Shown here in pieces: positions 1 through 8,944 of a DNA stretch of 64,000 nucleotides. How positions within the stretch are numbered: position 1 is the first letter of the stretch; each line of letters starts with the position of its first letter. The DNA lies in the NCBI RefSeq assembly GCF_049896245.1, contig NZ_JAFCTX010000021.1, positions 16,342 to 80,341 on the forward strand. Reading direction: 5' to 3'. Made by a program: the position numbers and the translations under genes. The notes under the pieces were generated by a model, which ran no database searches, was not told the DNA's origin, and saw nothing but the letters and a program-made list of their open reading frames with translations. The DNA is from Cypionkella sp049896245 (GTDB taxonomy: Bacteria > Pseudomonadota > Alphaproteobacteria > Rhodobacterales > Rhodobacteraceae).

Positions 1-635
1 CGCCGCCTGCGCACCCAAGCGCAAAAGGCTCAGCGGCCGCACCAACAGCGCCGCAATCGCCACGCCGGGCAACAGACGCGGCAATATCCACAGCGCAGGT
101 CCCCAACTGGTCTGCGTCAGATCGCCCGCGCCCCACAGGAACAAATGCTCGGTATAGGGGTTCGCCAGCAGCATCGCGGTGGCTGCCATTGAGCCGAACA
201 AAAGGTTCACCGCCATCCCCGCCAAGAGCGCTTGCATCCCGACCAGACCGCGCGCACCCGTCACCGCCAGCACCCGCCAGCGCCACCCATTCCGAATGTC
301 CCCCACCCGGCAGCACAATCGCTGCCAAAAATCAAGGCCAGCCAAGCGCCGGAAGACACCCCCATCGTCATCGGCGACACCAGCGCGTTCTGCGTCAACT
401 GTTGCATCAGAGAACCCGCCAGCCCCAGCCCCAGCGCCGCGCCGACCAGCGCCGCCATCGCCAAACGAGGTAACGCGCCTTGCACAAACAGCGCATCGGC
501 GAAATCTTGCGGCGCGGCCTTAGTCAAAAGCTGCGCCATACGCGCCACGGGCAGGTCAGCGCCCAATGCCAGATGGCTTGCGCAATGCGCCAATATCACC
601 AGTACAGTAAGGGTAATTTTCGCCGTGGGATTCAC
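1..635 (-). pseudogene. fhuB: FhuB-like siderophore ABC permease, frameshifted and cut by the window edge
   Basis: This is the N-terminal part of a FecCD/FhuB-type inner-membrane permease that would pass ferric siderophore from the binding protein into the cell. It starts at 635, overlapping the upstream binding-protein gene by 4 nt. The first frame gives a signal-anchor helix and the typical LPRLAMAALVGAALGLGLAG and QQLTQNALVSPM stretches, then hits a stop at 261-263. The family sequence resumes in another frame from about 277 towards 1 (ARGLVGMQALLAGMAVNLL and following). A transmembrane segment expected around the junction is not recognisable, so there is probably a deletion as well as a frame change at about 261-310. 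FhuB proteins are normally double-length, near 650 residues, so most of the gene lies beyond the window. A sequencing error cannot be excluded. Confidence 0.8.
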
Positions 636-1561
636 TTGGCAACCGCCTCGGGAGGCACCGTCAGCAAGGCCGCCTCAAAACCGCGCGCCAGCCGAGTGAT
701 CGACAAAGCACCGCCATAACTCCACACCGGGCGCACATCCGCCAGTCGTCCCGCCTGCACGAACGGCAGAAACGCCCAGATCGGCGTCTGCCGCAGCGCC
801 GCCCCAGCCATATCCGGGCCGATCGCCAGCACAATCCCGGTCTTGGCAGCCGCAAGGTCTTCGGCCTTCAGCAAGGTGATGCCCCAGCGACTTTTCGGCT
901 GCGGCAATTCGGTGCTGAACCCCAGCCGATGCAGCACATAGCCCGGCATCAAATTGGCACCGTTGACAGAGGCCGAGGTCGCATCGTTCAGCCGCACCGC
1001 CGTGACCTTGGGCAAGGGCGCGCCAAAATGATCGGCCAAGCGCTTGGCGATGGCATGCAGTTCCAACTCTTGCGCCGCCAACTTCTGCTCCGCCAAGCCC
1101 CGCGTGCAAGTGAGAGTGCCAAGGCTGAGGAAAATCTCTTTCGCCGCCGTCGGGTTATCCTGCGTGATATCAAACGCCTGATAGACGACCACCGGGGCGA
1201 TCTGCTCCAGCACCGGCACCAGTGCGGGATCAATATCGGCGGTGATGATCACATCCGGGTGCAGAGCGGCAAGGGCTTCAAGATTCGGCTCGGCGCGCAG
1301 GCCCAGATCGACGGCCGCCGCAGGCAGGGCGGGGGAAACCATCCAATCGGCATAGGCGGCAGGTTCGGCAACATCTGCGGGGATGATGCCAAGATCCAGC
1401 AGTGCCTCGGTCACCGACCAATCCAGCACCGCGATCTTCTGCGGTGGGGCGGCGAATGTCTGCGGACCACGACGGTCGATCACCGTCACCGGATCAGCAA
1501 CGGCGGGCCCGACAAGAACAAACTGGGCGAGCAGACAAACGGCGGTGATCAAAACGCGCAT
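632..1561 (-). CDS. fhuD: Ferric-siderophore ABC transporter substrate-binding protein (FhuD-like)
   Basis: A periplasmic binding protein of about 309 residues that would hand ferric siderophore to the FhuB-type permease. The first 22 residues form a Sec signal peptide ending in a VADP cleavage region. A PKIAVLDWSVTEALLDLG stretch near residue 42 and a PDVIIT segment near residue 105 are typical of the FhuD/FepB family. Its length matches the family. It lies between fhuC (9-nt gap) and fhuB (4-nt overlap), so the three are probably co-transcribed. Unlike both the receptor and the permease of this locus it is intact. The siderophore is unknown; a hydroxamate type is only suggested by the FhuB/C/D-like composition. 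Confidence 0.9.
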   Translation of the reverse strand: MRVLITAVCLLAQFVLVGPAVADPVTVIDRRGPQTFAAPPQKIAVLDWSVTEALLDLGIIPADVAEPAAYADWMVSPALPAAAVDLGLRAEPNLEALAALHPDVIITADIDPALVPVLEQIAPVVVYQAFDITQDNPTAAKEIFLSLGTLTCTRGLAEQKLAAQELELHAIAKRLADHFGAPLPKVTAVRLNDATSASVNGANLMPGYVLHRLGFSTELPQPKSRWGITLLKAEDLAAAKTGIVLAIGPDMAGAALRQTPIWAFLPFVQAGRLADVRPVWSYGGALSITRLARGFEAALLTVPPEAVAK

Positions 1562-1570
1562 CGGATTTCC

Positions 1571-2338
1571 TTAAGCCACCACGGCCAGCGGCAACTGGCC
1601 CGCAAGACCGGGCGCCACTTGCATCGGCACCGCGTAGAGCATCGACAGAATTGCAGGCGTCAGAAGCGCTTGCGGCGCGCCATCAAACGCAATCCGCCCC
1701 TCCCGCAACGCCACCATCCGATCAGCAAAGCGCGCGGCGAGGTTGACATCATGCAGCACCACGATCACCCGCCGACCCGTCGCATCGACCAGCCCGCGCA
1801 ACAACCGCATCACCTCGTAGGCATGGCCGGGGTCCAAAGCCGAGGTCGGCTCGTCCAGCAACAAAATCGGCGCGTCTTGCGCCAACAGCATTGCGATATA
1901 GCCGCGCTGCCGCTCACCGCCCGACATGGTTTCGACCAGAGCCTCTGCGTGCTGCATCCCCCCGGTAGCGATCAAAGCGGCCTCCACCGCCGTGTGATCC
2001 TGCACCTGCCAGCGCCGCAAAGCCCCGCGCCACGGATAGCGGCCAAGCCGCACCAACTCCCCCAAGGTCAGGCCGGGAACAGGGGGCAGCCGCTGCGGCA
2101 GATAGGCGATCTGCTGCGCTAATTTGCGCTGACCGATGTCGGCTAGGGGTGTATCGTTGAGGAAAATATGCCCCGTGGTCGCGGTATCGGTACGCGCAAG
2201 CAGCCCCAGCAGCGTCGATTTGCCTGATCCATTATGCCCCAACACCACCGTCAGCCCTTCGCCGCCAAGCATCAGCTTGTCCAGCGCCAGCACTTCGCGC
2301 GCGCCATGCAGGCGGCGGATGCCCTCAAGCCTGAACAT
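1571..2338 (-). CDS. fhuC: Siderophore ABC transporter ATP-binding protein (FhuC-like)
   Basis: An ATPase subunit of about 255 residues for the FhuBCD-type importer. The start at 2338 (MFRLEG) is preferred because it gives the normal FhuC length; an open frame continues upstream but only as a shadow of the preceding gene. Visible motifs are Walker A GHNGSGKST at residues 34-42, the Q-loop region AYLPQRLP, the signature MSGGERQR and Walker B ILLLDEPTSALD followed by the switch histidine in VVLHDVNLA. The gene overlaps the end of the siderophore-interacting protein gene by 14 nt, which supports one transcript. No lesions are seen. Confidence 0.93.
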   Translation of the reverse strand: MFRLEGIRRLHGAREVLALDKLMLGGEGLTVVLGHNGSGKSTLLGLLARTDTATTGHIFLNDTPLADIGQRKLAQQIAYLPQRLPPVPGLTLGELVRLGRYPWRGALRRWQVQDHTAVEAALIATGGMQHAEALVETMSGGERQRGYIAMLLAQDAPILLLDEPTSALDPGHAYEVMRLLRGLVDATGRRVIVVLHDVNLAARFADRMVALREGRIAFDGAPQALLTPAILSMLYAVPMQVAPGLAGQLPLAVVA

Positions 2339-3377
2339 CACGCACCCAATAGCCGCTGATCGTGGTTTCACCCTTGGCCCAACCGCTTGCAGCGTTGAAC
2401 TGCCCGCGCAAGCGCTGACACTGCGCACGTTCCCCGGCGATCCACAAATGCCGCCCGCCCGCCCGTCCCGCCGCTGGAAGTTTCATCGTCGCCAACCCGC
2501 CTTCCAAGCTGTCACCCGCGCTGCGGAACAACCAGCGCAGTTCCACGCCCGCCGGGCAAGCCAAGGGTTGCACCGCACTCGCATCCGGCACCAAGATCAA
2601 CACCTGCCCCAGCGTATCGGGCGCAGCAGCTTCCAATATCCGCGCGATGGCAGGCAAAGCTGTCTCGTCGCCCACCAGCGCCAAATGCCGTGCCATCGGC
2701 AGATAGCCGCCACCCGGCCCAATCAGTCCCACCAAAGCGCCGCGCTGCACGCCTTCGGCCCAACGGCAAGTGCGACCCTCGCCATGCAGGAAAATATCGA
2801 CCTCCAACCAGCCCGCCGCCGGATCAATCGCGCGGATGGTGTAGACAGGGTCGTGCAGTTTGTCGTCGCCTGCGGGCCAAACCGTGCGGCCCGCGTCCGA
2901 CACCAAAGGCCAGACCGCCACGCGGCCCTCGGCCGGCAACAGCAGGCGCAAATGGAAGCCACTGATGGCAAAAGGTGCCAGATGATCCGCCGCAATCCGC
3001 AAGCGCACATAGCCCGCGCCGGGATGCGAGATCGCCAGCACCCGGCCCTGCCGAAAATTCGGCGGAGTTTGCAGCTTCGGCAAGGCGCGGTCCCAGATCA
3101 ACCTTGGGCCAAGCGGGGCATCAAAACCCTCCACCAGCCCCGCGACCGCCTCGCGCAGCACGAACAGGTCGGTGGCGGACATCGCGGTGACACTGATCAG
3201 CATCGCCTGCTCGCCGGGGGCAAAGCTGAGACTGCCGCTGGTGAAGTTGACGCGCAGCCCACCTTGCGGCAGCGCAGCCGGATCAAACGCCGCATAGACC
3301 TCGGCCAGATGCGCCGCCAGTGCCCCCGGCGCATCCAGCACGCGGCCCGTCAGGGCAAGATCATCAGCGCGGATCAT
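2325..3377 (-). CDS. Siderophore-interacting flavoprotein with N-terminal DUF2218 domain
   Basis: A predicted cytoplasmic ferric-siderophore reductase of 350 residues. The first ~90 residues resemble DUF2218 and the rest is a SIP-type FAD/NAD(P)H reductase, with RLRIAADHLAPF near the start of the FAD-binding barrel, the VDIFLHGEG stretch, VGDETALPAIARILE and a C-terminal GYWVRD. Such enzymes release iron from the imported siderophore using NAD(P)H. The fused DUF2218 part makes it longer than the ~250-280 residues of stand-alone SIP proteins such as ViuB. It overlaps the ABC gene upstream by 4 nt and fhuC downstream by 14 nt. Family assignment is firm; the role of the N-terminal part is unknown. 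Confidence 0.88.
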   Translation of the reverse strand: MIRADDLALTGRVLDAPGALAAHLAEVYAAFDPAALPQGGLRVNFTSGSLSFAPGEQAMLISVTAMSATDLFVLREAVAGLVEGFDAPLGPRLIWDRALPKLQTPPNFRQGRVLAISHPGAGYVRLRIAADHLAPFAISGFHLRLLLPAEGRVAVWPLVSDAGRTVWPAGDDKLHDPVYTIRAIDPAAGWLEVDIFLHGEGRTCRWAEGVQRGALVGLIGPGGGYLPMARHLALVGDETALPAIARILEAAAPDTLGQVLILVPDASAVQPLACPAGVELRWLFRSAGDSLEGGLATMKLPAAGRAGGRHLWIAGERAQCQRLRGQFNAASGWAKGETTISGYWVRDVQA

Positions 3378-5077
3378 GCGGCGTGCAGATCGGCATAGCG
3401 ACCGCCCCGCAGGCTTAGATCACCATGGGTTCCGACCTCCACAATCTGGCCCTGATCCATCACCACGATCTTGTCGGCATGGCGGATGGTCCCCAAACGG
3501 TGCGCGATGATAAACGTCGTCCGCCCTTCTGAGAGCCCATCCAAAGCCGCCTGAATTTCACGTTCGGTCTGGGTGTCCAACGCCGACGTCGCCTCATCCA
3601 AGATCAACAGAGGTGGGTTTTTCAGGAAAACCCGAGCAATGGCAACCCGCTGCTTTTGCCCGCCCGACAGCATCACGCCACGCTCGCCCACCACGGTGTC
3701 GAGGCCCTGTGGCAAGGCGGCAATCGTCGCCTCCAACTGCGCCGAAGCAGCGGCGGCGAGGATCTCGGCATCCGTAGCCCCCAGCCGACCATAGCCGATA
3801 TTGTCGCGCAGAGTGCCGCTGAACAGGAATACATCCTGCGACACAATGCCGATCTGCGCCCGCAGGCTGGCGAGAGTCATGTCCCGCAAGGCGATGCCAT
3901 CAATGCTGATCTGCCCCGAGGTCGGCTCGTAAAACCGGGGCAACAGCGCCAGCAAAGTGGTCTTGCCCGCGCCCGAAGCGCCCACAAACGCCACCGTCTG
4001 CCCCGGCTGCACCGTAAAGCTGACATCGCGCAGCACCGGGCGTGCGGGATCGTAGCCGAAGCTGACATAATCAAACTGCACAGCACCGCGCAGCGCAGGC
4101 GCCGCCACCGCACCCGGCGTGTCCACCACATCCGGCTTGGTTGCCATCAGATCGAGATACCGCCGGAACCCCGCGATCCCCTTCGGATACGTCTCAATCA
4201 CCGAGGCGATTTTCTCCAACGGCCGGAAATACACGCCGACCAGCAGCAGGAACGCCACAAACCCCCCCGCCGTCAAAGTCCCGTTCAGCACAAAGCCCGC
4301 GCCCGCGACCATCACCATCACCTGCACCGCGCGCATACCGACATAGTTCAGCGTCGAGGAAATCGACATCACCTTATAGGCGTCCAGCTTGGTGCGGCGG
4401 TAACTGGCGTTATCTTTCGCAAACAACGCCCGCTCGTGGTCTTCATTACCAAACGCCTGCACCACCCGGATGCCGCCGACGTTTTCCTCTATCCGCACAT
4501 TGAAATTCGCCACCCGGTCATAAATCGCCCGCCATGTCGCGGTCATCCGCCCACCGAAATACATCACCAGCAGCGCGGCCAGCGGCACGATCACCACCGT
4601 CATCCACGCCAAGGGCGCATGCACCGTCAGCATCAGGATAAACGCGCCCACAAAGGTCATCACCGCGACGATCAGATCTTCCGGGCCGTGGTGCGCAACC
4701 TCGCCAATATCCTCCAGATCGCGGGTGACACGGGCGATCAGATGGCCGGAATGCTGGCGGTCAAAATAGCCCCAAGACAGCCGCTGCAAATGGTCAAACG
4801 CCCGCCGCCGCATTTCGGTTTCGATATTGATGCCCAGCATATGGCCCCAGTAAATCACAATCGCCATCAGCCCCGCGTTCACCACATAAATCGCGCACAA
4901 AGCCACCGCGAAGATCACCGTCAGCGTCCAATTCCCCTGCGGCAGCAGCCAGTCGATATAGCCGCGCACCGCCAGTGGAAATGCCAGCTCCAGCAGGCCC
5001 GACACCACGGCACAGCCGAAATCCAGCCAGAACAGGCCCATCCAAGGGCGGTAGTATTCAGCGAATTGACGAAGCAT
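3374..5077 (-). CDS. Exporter-fold ABC transporter, permease fused to ATPase
   Basis: A 567-residue half-transporter: about six transmembrane helices in residues 1-310, then a nucleotide-binding domain with Walker A GASGAGKT near residue 365, Q-loop IVSQDVFLF, signature LSGGQKQR, Walker B LLILDEATSALD and H-loop IIAHRLG. It would act as a homodimer in the inner membrane. By sequence it belongs to the MsbA/exporter fold, but its place between a TonB-dependent receptor and a SIP reductase recalls the mycobacterial IrtAB siderophore importer, which combines this fold with a SIP domain. It could therefore import or export a siderophore; the sequence alone does not decide. It is intact and overlaps the SIP gene by 4 nt. 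Confidence 0.88.
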   Translation of the reverse strand: MLRQFAEYYRPWMGLFWLDFGCAVVSGLLELAFPLAVRGYIDWLLPQGNWTLTVIFAVALCAIYVVNAGLMAIVIYWGHMLGINIETEMRRRAFDHLQRLSWGYFDRQHSGHLIARVTRDLEDIGEVAHHGPEDLIVAVMTFVGAFILMLTVHAPLAWMTVVIVPLAALLVMYFGGRMTATWRAIYDRVANFNVRIEENVGGIRVVQAFGNEDHERALFAKDNASYRRTKLDAYKVMSISSTLNYVGMRAVQVMVMVAGAGFVLNGTLTAGGFVAFLLLVGVYFRPLEKIASVIETYPKGIAGFRRYLDLMATKPDVVDTPGAVAAPALRGAVQFDYVSFGYDPARPVLRDVSFTVQPGQTVAFVGASGAGKTTLLALLPRFYEPTSGQISIDGIALRDMTLASLRAQIGIVSQDVFLFSGTLRDNIGYGRLGATDAEILAAAASAQLEATIAALPQGLDTVVGERGVMLSGGQKQRVAIARVFLKNPPLLILDEATSALDTQTEREIQAALDGLSEGRTTFIIAHRLGTIRHADKIVVMDQGQIVEVGTHGDLSLRGGRYADLHAA

Positions 5078-5164
5078 GAAGCACTCTTTTCAGGAAAACG
5101 GCGGGCGTGGTTGCTGGGGCAACTTCGCGGGCTATGGCGGCAAGATCAACCCGCCCCCCTCATA

Positions 5165-7341
5165 TCAAAACGTCTTGCGCAGGCTGATCGAGGCATTGCG
5201 CCCCTCACCGTAGAAGCACGAGAACCCGGTCTGGCAGGATGCCACATAGGTTTCATCGGTGACATTCGAAATCGCGAGATTGGCGGTCCAGTCATCGCCG
5301 AACTTATAGCTCGCGCCCAGATCGAACAACCTCACCTCCGGCACTTTCAGCGTATTGGCATTGTCAGCCCAACTTGCGCCAGACCAGCGCACGCCGCCCG
5401 TCAGGGTCAAACCTTCGACCTGCGCAGGCGACCATGCCAGCTTCAACGCGGCTTGATCCTCAACCGTCGCATAGGGGCGTCTTGCCGATCAGCGTAGCGT
5501 CCACATCATCCGTCACCGACACATCCAGCTTGGTCAAAGCGCCCGCCAGCACCAGACCCGGCGCAATCTCACCCCCGGCCTTCCAATTCGATCCCGCGCG
5601 AACGCACCGCGCCCAGTTGGAAATAGCTATAGCCCGACCCATTCCACTGCGATTGCGAGATGTTATTCCGGTTGATCTTGAACGCCGAGAAGGTCAGCAG
5701 GGTCTTCTCATTCGGCGCCCATTTCACGCCAAACTCAACCTGATCCCCCGTTTCCGGGCTGATAGAGTTGCCGTTCACATCGTTGACGATCTGCGGATTG
5801 AAATAGCTGCCAGCGGTCAGATAGGGCGTCACCCCATGCGGCATCACCTTGGCAATCCCGGCGCGCCAGCTGAACTCGGTGTCATTGCGCGACAAACCTG
5901 CCGCCTCCGTGGCATGGTTCACGCCCGTCGAGGTATCAATATAATCCATCCGCCCGTTCACCGTGGCAATCCAGCCATCGCCCCAACGCATCTGGTCTTG
6001 CAGATAAAGCCCCGCCTGTTTCCGGGTCAGCGTCTGATCAATACAGGGCGTGGTCGCAGGTTGTGCCGCGCCATAAACCGGATCGGTCACCGACAGCCCC
6101 GTCGCAGCGCCGGGCCAAGCAACCGAACCCTGCACCTGATCCATGGTAAAATATTTCAGATCCAGCCCGAACAGCACCCGATGCTCTGCGCCCCCGGTTT
6201 GCCAACTGGTTTCGGCATGGGTGTCGGTCAGAAAGCTTAGGCTTTCGGTGTGGTGCTGAAAGAAAATCCGCGACAGGGTGTTGTCGGCATCGGTCGGCGT
6301 GGGTGAAAACCCCGCATAGCCATAGGCGTAGACCGAACTTTCCGCCACATCCGCCCAAGACAGCCGGGTGGTGTTGGAAAGCGTCCAACCGCCCATATCC
6401 TTTTGCCAGATCGCCGTCGCCAGCTCCTGATCGCGGATATACGAATCCTCGCCCGGCTCGCCCGTGTTGAACTCGCGGTCGATCTTGCCGAACGGCGCAT
6501 CTACCACCGAACCGACGTAAGGCAGCCAAGCGCCGCCCACATGATCTTCGTTCATCTTGGTGTAATTGAACAACAAGGTCAGATCGGACCCATCTTGCAG
6601 GGTCGAAGTCGTGCCCAAACCCACAATGCCGTGGAAGCCATTGTTGAACGCGCCATGGCCCGCGACATTCTCCAGCTTGCCGGTGAAGCGCAAAGCGGTG
6701 CCGCCCGCCGTCAGCGCGTTCTGGTCATAAGATGCCCAAGCCCGGCCGAAGTTATCAACGCCCAGTTCAACCGCACGGCTGTTTTCGCCCGTGGGCCGCT
6801 TGGTGGCATAGTTCAGCAAGCCGCCGGGGTTTGAGCCGCCATACAAAACCGAGGACGGGCCTTTCAGCACCTCAATCCGCTCGATCAGCAGCGGATCGAC
6901 GAAGAACCCGCCGAAGCCATAGGAAAAATGCTGCAAGCCGTCCTGATACACGCCCGTCGCGGTGGCGGCAAAGCTGCGGATGAATTGCCAGTTGGTGTCG
7001 CTGTCATAGCCGTAAGGCTGGCCCACCACTCCCGCCACATAGGCCAAAGCGCCGTCGAGTTTGGCGGCATTGGTCGCGGCCAAAGTCTCGGCACTCACCA
7101 CCGAAACCGACTGCGGCACTTCGCTGATCGGGGTCGCGCTCTTGGTCCCGGTCAGCGTCGCCGGATTGGCGGAATTTACCGGGCCAGTTGCCGTGCCTTC
7201 GCGTTGGCCCGTCACCACAATCGGCTCCAGATCAGTCGTAGTTTGCGCCATGGCCAGCTGCGGCAAGATGCAGGCGATCAGGGCGGTTTGGCCCAGCAGC
7301 AAAGCCAGACGGGAGCGTGAGCGAAGCGTAGTCATCAACAT
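5165..7341 (-). pseudogene. TonB-dependent siderophore receptor with two frameshifts
   Basis: An outer-membrane ferric-siderophore receptor. It has a signal peptide (about residues 1-32, ending LAMAQ), a TonB-box-like region (EPIVVTGQREG), a plug domain with IERIEVLKGPSSVLYG, and a beta-barrel ending in SISLRKTF at 5165. Translation from 7341 stops at 5569. The barrel continues in a second frame to about 5475 and in a third to the end. Removing one base from the G5 run (plus-strand C5, 5572-5576) and one from the plus-strand G4 run at 5474-5477 would restore a single frame of about 725 residues. Both changes are therefore +1 insertions in short G/C runs. The C-terminal barrel is essential for insertion, so as written the gene is dead; assembly error is the alternative. 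Confidence 0.88.
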
Positions 7342-7466
7342 TTCCTAGGGTGATCGGGATCAGAGCGCGGGGCGCGCGAATTCCTGACTAAATAAGTAGA
7401 AATACCGCCATCGTCTTGCAGCATCCTGCTTTGAATTGCACAAACCCCGCTTCAAACCCGCTTCAA

Positions 7467-7799
7467 TCATCCCGCATGACCCCGCCGCCACGCTGCCGGA
7501 GTCGTCCCCGTCACGCCGCGAAACGCCCGCGTCATATGCGCCTGATCAGCAAACCCCGTCGCCACCGCAATCTCGACCAAAGCCGCATCGCAGCTACCCA
7601 GCATCGCCTTGGCCGCCGTAATGCGCAGACCTTGCTGCCAGCCATGCGGCGTCTCACCAGTGCTGTGCTTGAACGCCCGCGCGAACCAGCTTTCCGACGG
7701 ACCGATCTGCGCCGCCAATTCCGCCACCGACACCCTCGGCAACCGCGAAGCTGTCCCCCAATGCAGTGCCGACTCAACCCGAAACGGCCCAAACCGCAA
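7467..7799 (-). CDS. AraC-type DNA-binding domain protein, possibly 5'-truncated
   Basis: About 110 residues comprising essentially only an AraC/XylS DNA-binding domain with both helix-turn-helix units: VSVAELAAQIGPSESWFARA and LVEIAVATGFADQAHMTRAF, followed by the family GTTPAAWRR end. AraC regulators of the PchR/YbtA kind usually sit beside siderophore receptors and carry a ~180-residue ligand domain; none is recognisable upstream. The only start near the domain is a TTG at 7799, and the 5' end overlaps the divergent exbB by about 34 nt. It may be a remnant left when the ligand domain was lost, or a small MarA/SoxS-like regulator. The receptor gene it probably controls starts 125 nt downstream on the same strand. 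Confidence 0.65.
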   Translation of the reverse strand: MRFGPFRVESALHWGTASRLPRVSVAELAAQIGPSESWFARAFKHSTGETPHGWQQGLRITAAKAMLGSCDAALVEIAVATGFADQAHMTRAFRGVTGTTPAAWRRGHAG

Positions 7800-8497
7800 T
7801 CCCGCACGCGCAAACCGACTACTCGGCTTGGGGCATGTATCAAGCCGCGCATTGGGTGGTGAAGCTGGTGATGGTGTCGCTGACCTTCGCGTCTTTCGTC
7901 ACTTGGACCGTGCTGGTGTTCAAGCTGATCGAACTGGCCGTCGCCCGTGGCCGCGCCCGCCGTTCGGTCCGCACGATCCACAACGCACCCTCGCTGGAAG
8001 CCGCCTCGGCGCAACTGTTCACCCAAACCGACCCCGCCGCCTTCATGGCGCAAGCGGCACTGATCGAATACCGCCGCTCTGATCCCGCCATCGCCGCCGC
8101 TGGCCCCGATGGAGTGAAGGAGCGCACCCGTTCGGTGCTGGACCGGATCGAGGTGCAGGCGGGGGCGCGCATCCGCAAAGGCACCGGACTTTTGGCCACC
8201 ATCGGTGCCACCGCCCCCTTCGTCGGGCTGTTCGGCACGGTCTGGGGCATCATGAACGCCTTCATCGGCATCGCCGAAACCAAGACCACCAACCTCGCTG
8301 TCGTCGCCCCCGGCATTGCCGAAGCACTTTTGGCCACCGCCATCGGTCTGGTCGCGGCCATCCCCGCCGTGGTGATCTACAACCACTTCAGCCGTGAGAT
8401 TGCCGCCTATCGTCAAAGCCTTGGCGATGCGGCGGCGGGGGTGGAGCGCCTGCTCAGCCGCGATCTCGATTTCCGCCACATCGCACCGGGGGCCTAA
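7766..8497 (+). CDS. exbB: TonB-system energizer ExbB
   Basis: A 243-residue inner-membrane MotA/TolQ/ExbB-family protein that forms the proton channel powering TonB. The N-terminus (TDYSAWGMYQAAHWVVK) and the core (KGTGLLATIGATAPFVGLFG, TVWGIMNAFIGIA, TNLAVVAPGIAEALLATA) match ExbB almost motif for motif, with three transmembrane helices. The chosen start keeps the ExbB-typical leader; a later ATG at 7834 would cut into it. It is followed after 3 nt by exbD, so the two are co-transcribed. It is intact although its tonB partner is not. Confidence 0.93.
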   Translation: MPTQPETAQTAIPHAQTDYSAWGMYQAAHWVVKLVMVSLTFASFVTWTVLVFKLIELAVARGRARRSVRTIHNAPSLEAASAQLFTQTDPAAFMAQAALIEYRRSDPAIAAAGPDGVKERTRSVLDRIEVQAGARIRKGTGLLATIGATAPFVGLFGTVWGIMNAFIGIAETKTTNLAVVAPGIAEALLATAIGLVAAIPAVVIYNHFSREIAAYRQSLGDAAAGVERLLSRDLDFRHIAPGA

Positions 8498-8500
8498 AGC

Positions 8501-8944
8501 ATGGCGATGTCCACGCGTGGCGGCGGCGATGATCTGGAAGAAAATCACGAGATCAATGTCACGCCCTTTATTGACGTGATGCTGGTGCTGTTGATCATCT
8601 TCATGGTGGCAGCACCACTATCGACCGTCGATGTCCCGGTCGATCTGCCCGGCTCTAACGCCATGCCCGCCGACCGCGCGCCAAAGCCGATCTATCTCAC
8701 CGTGCAAAAAGACCTGACCCTGTCGCTGGCCTCCGAACCCATTGACCGCGACAGCCTTGGCGCAAAGCTGGACAGTCTGACCAAAGCCGACCGCAACCAG
8801 CGCATCTATCTGCGCGCGGACGAGGCCGTGCCCTATGGCAAGCTGATGGCGGTGATGAACCTGCTCCGCGCGGCGGGCTATTTGCGTGTGGCTTTGGTCG
8901 GCATTGAAGGCGCAGCACCAGACCCCAATCCCGCTGAACCATGA
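8501..8944 (+). CDS. exbD: TonB-system energizer ExbD
   Basis: A 147-residue ExbD/TolR-family protein with a short cytoplasmic tail, one transmembrane helix (about residues 25-45: VMLVLLIIFMVAAPL) and a periplasmic domain. INVTPFIDVMLVLL contains the conserved aspartate of the proton path. It works with ExbB to energise TonB. It lies 3 nt after exbB and overlaps the following tonB start by 4 nt. Confidence 0.93.
   Translation: MAMSTRGGGDDLEENHEINVTPFIDVMLVLLIIFMVAAPLSTVDVPVDLPGSNAMPADRAPKPIYLTVQKDLTLSLASEPIDRDSLGAKLDSLTKADRNQRIYLRADEAVPYGKLMAVMNLLRAAGYLRVALVGIEGAAPDPNPAEP

Noticed and set aside
929..2122. Long plus-strand open frame of about 397 codons
   Set aside because: It is antisense to the intact fhuD and fhuC genes, has His/Arg/Gln-rich low-complexity composition and no family features. 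It is a high-GC shadow frame.
3656..5497. Plus-strand open frame of about 613 codons
   Set aside because: It runs antisense to the ABC transporter, whose Walker motifs prove the minus-strand reading; its composition is again a shadow of that gene.
5572..5576. Phase-variable homopolymer in the receptor gene
   Set aside because: Runs of four and five bases are too short for typical slipped-strand phase variation.
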